From an uncultured Lachnospiraceae bacterium (GTDB lineage Bacteria > Bacillota > Clostridia > Lachnospirales > Lachnospiraceae): a stretch of DNA of 14,911 bases. The stretch is taken from positions 1 through 14,911 of the forward strand of contig USDI01000036.1 in NCBI GenBank assembly GCA_900553305.1, in the 5' to 3' direction. This document shows, one piece after another, positions 12,711 through 14,911 of this stretch. Both the position numbers and the translations under genes were made by a program. Within the stretch, counting starts at the first letter, position 1, and every line of letters begins with the position of its first letter. Under the pieces are notes generated by a model. The model was not told the origin of the DNA. It made no database searches and saw nothing but the letters and a program-made list of their open reading frames with translations.

Positions 12711-14003
12711 TTATGCCTCTTTTTCACTTAACAACTTATTTACACTGACAAGCTTCACACAGAGAATAAATACCTCTGCTGCTTTCTTTAAATCCTCTAA
12801 CGGAGGGAAGGTCGGGGCCAGACGGATGTTCTTGTCATCCGGATCCTTCTTATATGGATAAGCAGAGCCTGCACCGGTAAGTACAACTCCTGCTTCTTTG
12901 CATTTTGCTACGATTTCCCTGGCACAGCCATTCATTGAATCAAAGGATACAAAATATCCGCCAATGGGTCTTGTCCATTCGCCGATCTCAAGCCCTCCCA
13001 GTTCTTCATCCAGTGCTCCGATCAGATATTCAAACTTGGGACGGATAATGGCTGCATGCTTTCTCATATGTTCCTTCATGCCATCAATATTCTTAAAGTA
13101 ACGCACATGACGAAGCTGGTTTAATTTGTCATGTCCAATGGTCTGAATAGTGATTACACTCTTAATATACTCCAAGTTCTTTTCTGAAGTGCCAAGGGCT
13201 GCAATACCGCTTCCCGGGAAGGTTACCTTGGAGGTAGAGCAGAACTTGTATACCATATCCGGGTTGCCGGCTTTCTTACATTCGTCCAAAATCTCCAATA
13301 ACTGATCCTGCTTGTCATCATACAGATGATGAATAGTATAAGCATTGTCCCAGAAGATACGGAAATCTTCCGCTGCAGGCTTCAATGCGGCAAAACGCTT
13401 TACAACTTCATCCGAATAAGTAATACCCTGCGGATTGGAATACTTCGGTACACACCAGATTCCCTTGACAGCAGGATCGTTGTTTACATACTGCTCCACA
13501 AGATCCATATCCGGGCCATCTGCTCTCATCGGAATATTGATCATCTCAATCCCAAACTGCTGGGTAATCGCAAAGTGACGGTCATATCCGGGTACGGGAC
13601 ATAAGAATTTAACTTTATCTAATTTACACCAGGGCGTTGCTCCACAGACTCCAAGAATCATGGAACGTGCCACGGTATCATACATTACATTCAGACTTGA
13701 ATTTCCAAATACGATGACTTCTTCCGGAGAAATTTCCATCATATCAGCCATTAACTCTCTGGCTTCATGAATACCAACCAGTTCTCCATAGTTTCTGCAA
13801 TCAATCCCTGCTTCTGACTTGAAATCAGATTCCGGGGAGAGGGTATTAAAAAAGTCAGCCTCCATATCAAGCTGCTCTGCACTGGGAAGGCCTCTTGCCA
13901 TATTCAGTTTCAGCCCCTTAGCCTTAGCCTCTTCATATTCCTTGTTCAGTTCTCCCTGCAGTTCTTTTAATTCTGCGATGCTGAGTTCCTTGTAAGACTT
14001 CAT
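12711..14003 (-). CDS. Class I PLP aminotransferase (aspartate aminotransferase subgroup Ic-like)
   Basis: A 430-residue fold-type I PLP enzyme, probably an aspartate or related amino-acid:2-oxoglutarate transaminase acting in the cytoplasm. Visible sites are GNSSLNVMYD (100-109, cofactor phosphate loop), PKYSNPQG (186-193, Asn190), WDNAY (218-222, Asp219 and Tyr222 contacting PLP), CSTSKVTFPGSG (255-266, with Schiff-base Lys259) and NIRLAPTFP (392-400, substrate carboxylate Arg394). The long N-terminus with NMARGLPS and the extra insertions match the unusual AspAT group represented by PF12897 rather than classical AspC. AAGGAG lies 6 nt before the ATG, and a good promoter is found 60 nt upstream. 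First gene of a likely unit with nudF and perhaps spoIIM. It could also act on aromatic or other amino acids, which the sequence does not decide. Confidence 0.88.
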   Translation of the reverse strand: MKSYKELSIAELKELQGELNKEYEEAKAKGLKLNMARGLPSAEQLDMEADFFNTLSPESDFKSEAGIDCRNYGELVGIHEARELMADMMEISPEEVIVFGNSSLNVMYDTVARSMILGVCGATPWCKLDKVKFLCPVPGYDRHFAITQQFGIEMINIPMRADGPDMDLVEQYVNNDPAVKGIWCVPKYSNPQGITYSDEVVKRFAALKPAAEDFRIFWDNAYTIHHLYDDKQDQLLEILDECKKAGNPDMVYKFCSTSKVTFPGSGIAALGTSEKNLEYIKSVITIQTIGHDKLNQLRHVRYFKNIDGMKEHMRKHAAIIRPKFEYLIGALDEELGGLEIGEWTRPIGGYFVSFDSMNGCAREIVAKCKEAGVVLTGAGSAYPYKKDPDDKNIRLAPTFPPLEDLKKAAEVFILCVKLVSVNKLLSEKEA

Positions 14004-14060
14004 AATATTCTCCTTCCGTTGTCGTATCGTTGGATTATTGTATACAATTCAACTTTAAAT

Positions 14061-14089
14061 ATTTTACTATATGTTTTCCCAATATTCAA
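14061..14089 (-). promoter_or_regulatory. Promoter of the aminotransferase-nudF-spoIIM unit
   Basis: On the minus strand TTGAAT (14089-14084), a 17-nt spacer and TAAAAT (14066-14061). The predicted start near 14054 gives a leader of about 50 nt. It lies between the rny terminator and the aminotransferase ATG, so this unit can be transcribed independently of rny. Confidence 0.6.
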
Positions 14090-14135
14090 GAGGATTTTTC
14101 ATATGGCTGAACTGTTACCACTGCCTGCTTTATTC

Positions 14136-14174
14136 CAAAAAGAACGGCAGAACCCATTTCTGAATTCTGCCGTT
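14136..14174 (-). terminator. Intrinsic terminator of rny
   Basis: A perfect 10-bp stem, AACGGCAGAA with TTCTGCCGTT (arms 14174-14165 and 14152-14143 on the minus strand), a 12-nt loop, then CTTTTTGG. It begins four nt after the rny stop codon. Confidence 0.92.
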
Positions 14175-14178
14175 GTAC

Positions 14179-14911
14179 TTACTTCGCGTAGTCTATTACT
14201 CTTGACTCTCTGATCACATTGACCTTGATCTGGCCCGGATATTCCAGCTCTGCTTCAATCTGCTTGGAAATATCTCTGGCTAACAGAACCATGTCTGTAT
14301 CAGAAATCTGTTCCGGAACTACCATTACACGAATCTCTCTACCTGCCTGAATAGCAAAAGATTTATCTACTCCCTTAAAATTGTTGGTGATTTCTTCTAA
14401 TTGTTTCAATCTTGTCGTATATGTTTCCAGTGTCTCACGACGGGCACCCGGTCTTGCAGCCGAAATCGTATCCGCTGCCTGTACGATACAAGCGATCAAT
14501 GACTGAGGCTCTACATCACCATGATGGGATTCTACAGCATTAATAACAACCGGTGATTCCTTGTACTTTCTACATAATTCAGAACCAAGCTGAATATGGG
14601 AGCCTTCCATTTCATGATCCACGGCTTTACCGATGTCATGCAGAAGACCTGCTCTCTTCGCAAGACGGATATCAAGTCCAAGCTCTGCAGCTAAAAGACC
14701 GGATAACTGGGCTACTTCGATGGAATGCTTCAATGCATTCTGTCCATAGCTTGTTCTGAACTTCATCTTACCAAGTAAGCGTACAAGTTCCGGATGAATA
14801 CCATGAACGCCAACCTCCAAGGTTGCCTGTTCACCTTCCTCTTTCATCATCACTTCTACTTCTTTTTGCGCCTTCTCAACCATTTCTTCGATTCTGGCCG
14901 GAGAATCGCGC
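14179..14911 (-). CDS. rny: Ribonuclease Y, C-terminal part (5' end outside window)
   Basis: The frame is open to the right window edge; 243 residues are visible of a protein usually about 520 long. RNase Y is a membrane-anchored endoribonuclease that starts mRNA decay in many Firmicutes. What is visible is the HD domain and C-terminal domain: RDSPARIEEMVEKAQKEV at the edge (family-typical start after the KH domain), YGQNALKHSIEVAQLSG with a first metal-binding His, then AGLLHDIGKAVDHEMEGSH with the HD pair, ESHHGDVEP and AADTISAARPGARRE, and the conserved ending IKVNVIRESRVIDYAK. The N-terminal transmembrane helix, coiled coil and KH domain must lie beyond position 14911. It ends at its own strong terminator, so it probably does not feed the aminotransferase unit. 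Confidence 0.96.
   Translation of the reverse strand, partial: RDSPARIEEMVEKAQKEVEVMMKEEGEQATLEVGVHGIHPELVRLLGKMKFRTSYGQNALKHSIEVAQLSGLLAAELGLDIRLAKRAGLLHDIGKAVDHEMEGSHIQLGSELCRKYKESPVVINAVESHHGDVEPQSLIACIVQAADTISAARPGARRETLETYTTRLKQLEEITNNFKGVDKSFAIQAGREIRVMVVPEQISDTDMVLLARDISKQIEAELEYPGQIKVNVIRESRVIDYAK

Noticed and set aside
13141..13158. CTGAATAGTGATTACAC resembling the 4953 palindrome arm
   Set aside because: It lies in a conserved stretch of the aminotransferase (SVITIQTIG) and has no inverted partner, so it is coding coincidence.

Overview
The window looks like ordinary chromosomal core sequence from an anaerobic, probably spore-forming Firmicute of the Clostridia. Lachnospiraceae is my best guess (inference from gene style, the spoIIM/xerD/Nudix neighbourhood and the reversed-domain GH3 enzyme; no marker gene fixes it). 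I recognise thirteen genes: eleven complete, plus a GH3 glycosidase running off the left edge and an RNase Y gene running off the right edge. I see no rRNA, tRNA, CRISPR array, prophage or transposase.

Layout. 1-6488, minus strand: a uridine-kinase-like P-loop kinase (5919-6488), then a methionine/one-carbon operon read right to left: metF (4978-5844), a stand-alone methionine synthase activation-domain protein (4171-4842), metH without that domain (1554-3998), and directly behind it, with no visible terminator, the start of a GH3 glycosidase. MetF makes 5-methyl-THF, MetH passes the methyl group to homocysteine through cobalamin, and the separate activation protein presumably re-methylates oxidised cobalamin. 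6607-7711, plus strand: the azlC-azlD amino-acid exporter pair. 7800-9059, minus: a divergent hisS. 9328-10359, plus: a DAHP synthase, the entry enzyme of aromatic amino acid synthesis. 10466-14003, minus: a class I aminotransferase, a Nudix ADP-ribose pyrophosphatase, spoIIM and xerD, an order that recalls the Bacillus nudF-spoIIM-xerD region. 14179-14911, minus: the C-terminal half of rny, with a strong terminator.

Convergent gene ends are separated by clear hairpin terminators (azlD/hisS, aroF/xerD). The divergent hisS/aroF promoters appear to overlap face to face. The most unusual non-coding feature is a roughly 137-bp structured element (9161-9297) in the presumed 5' leader of the DAHP synthase gene. 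Its 14-nt terminal sequence recurs in a perfect 12-bp palindrome at the metF stop codon, which suggests a dispersed small repeat. Other non-coding oddities are a 17-bp tandem repeat before metH and paired 11-bp direct repeats before azlC and the kinase.

I did not find a convincing novel multi-gene system. The best leads are the structured repeat, the permuted GH3 attached to the methionine operon, the split methionine synthase with a Cys-rich tail, and the short-tailed HisRS.
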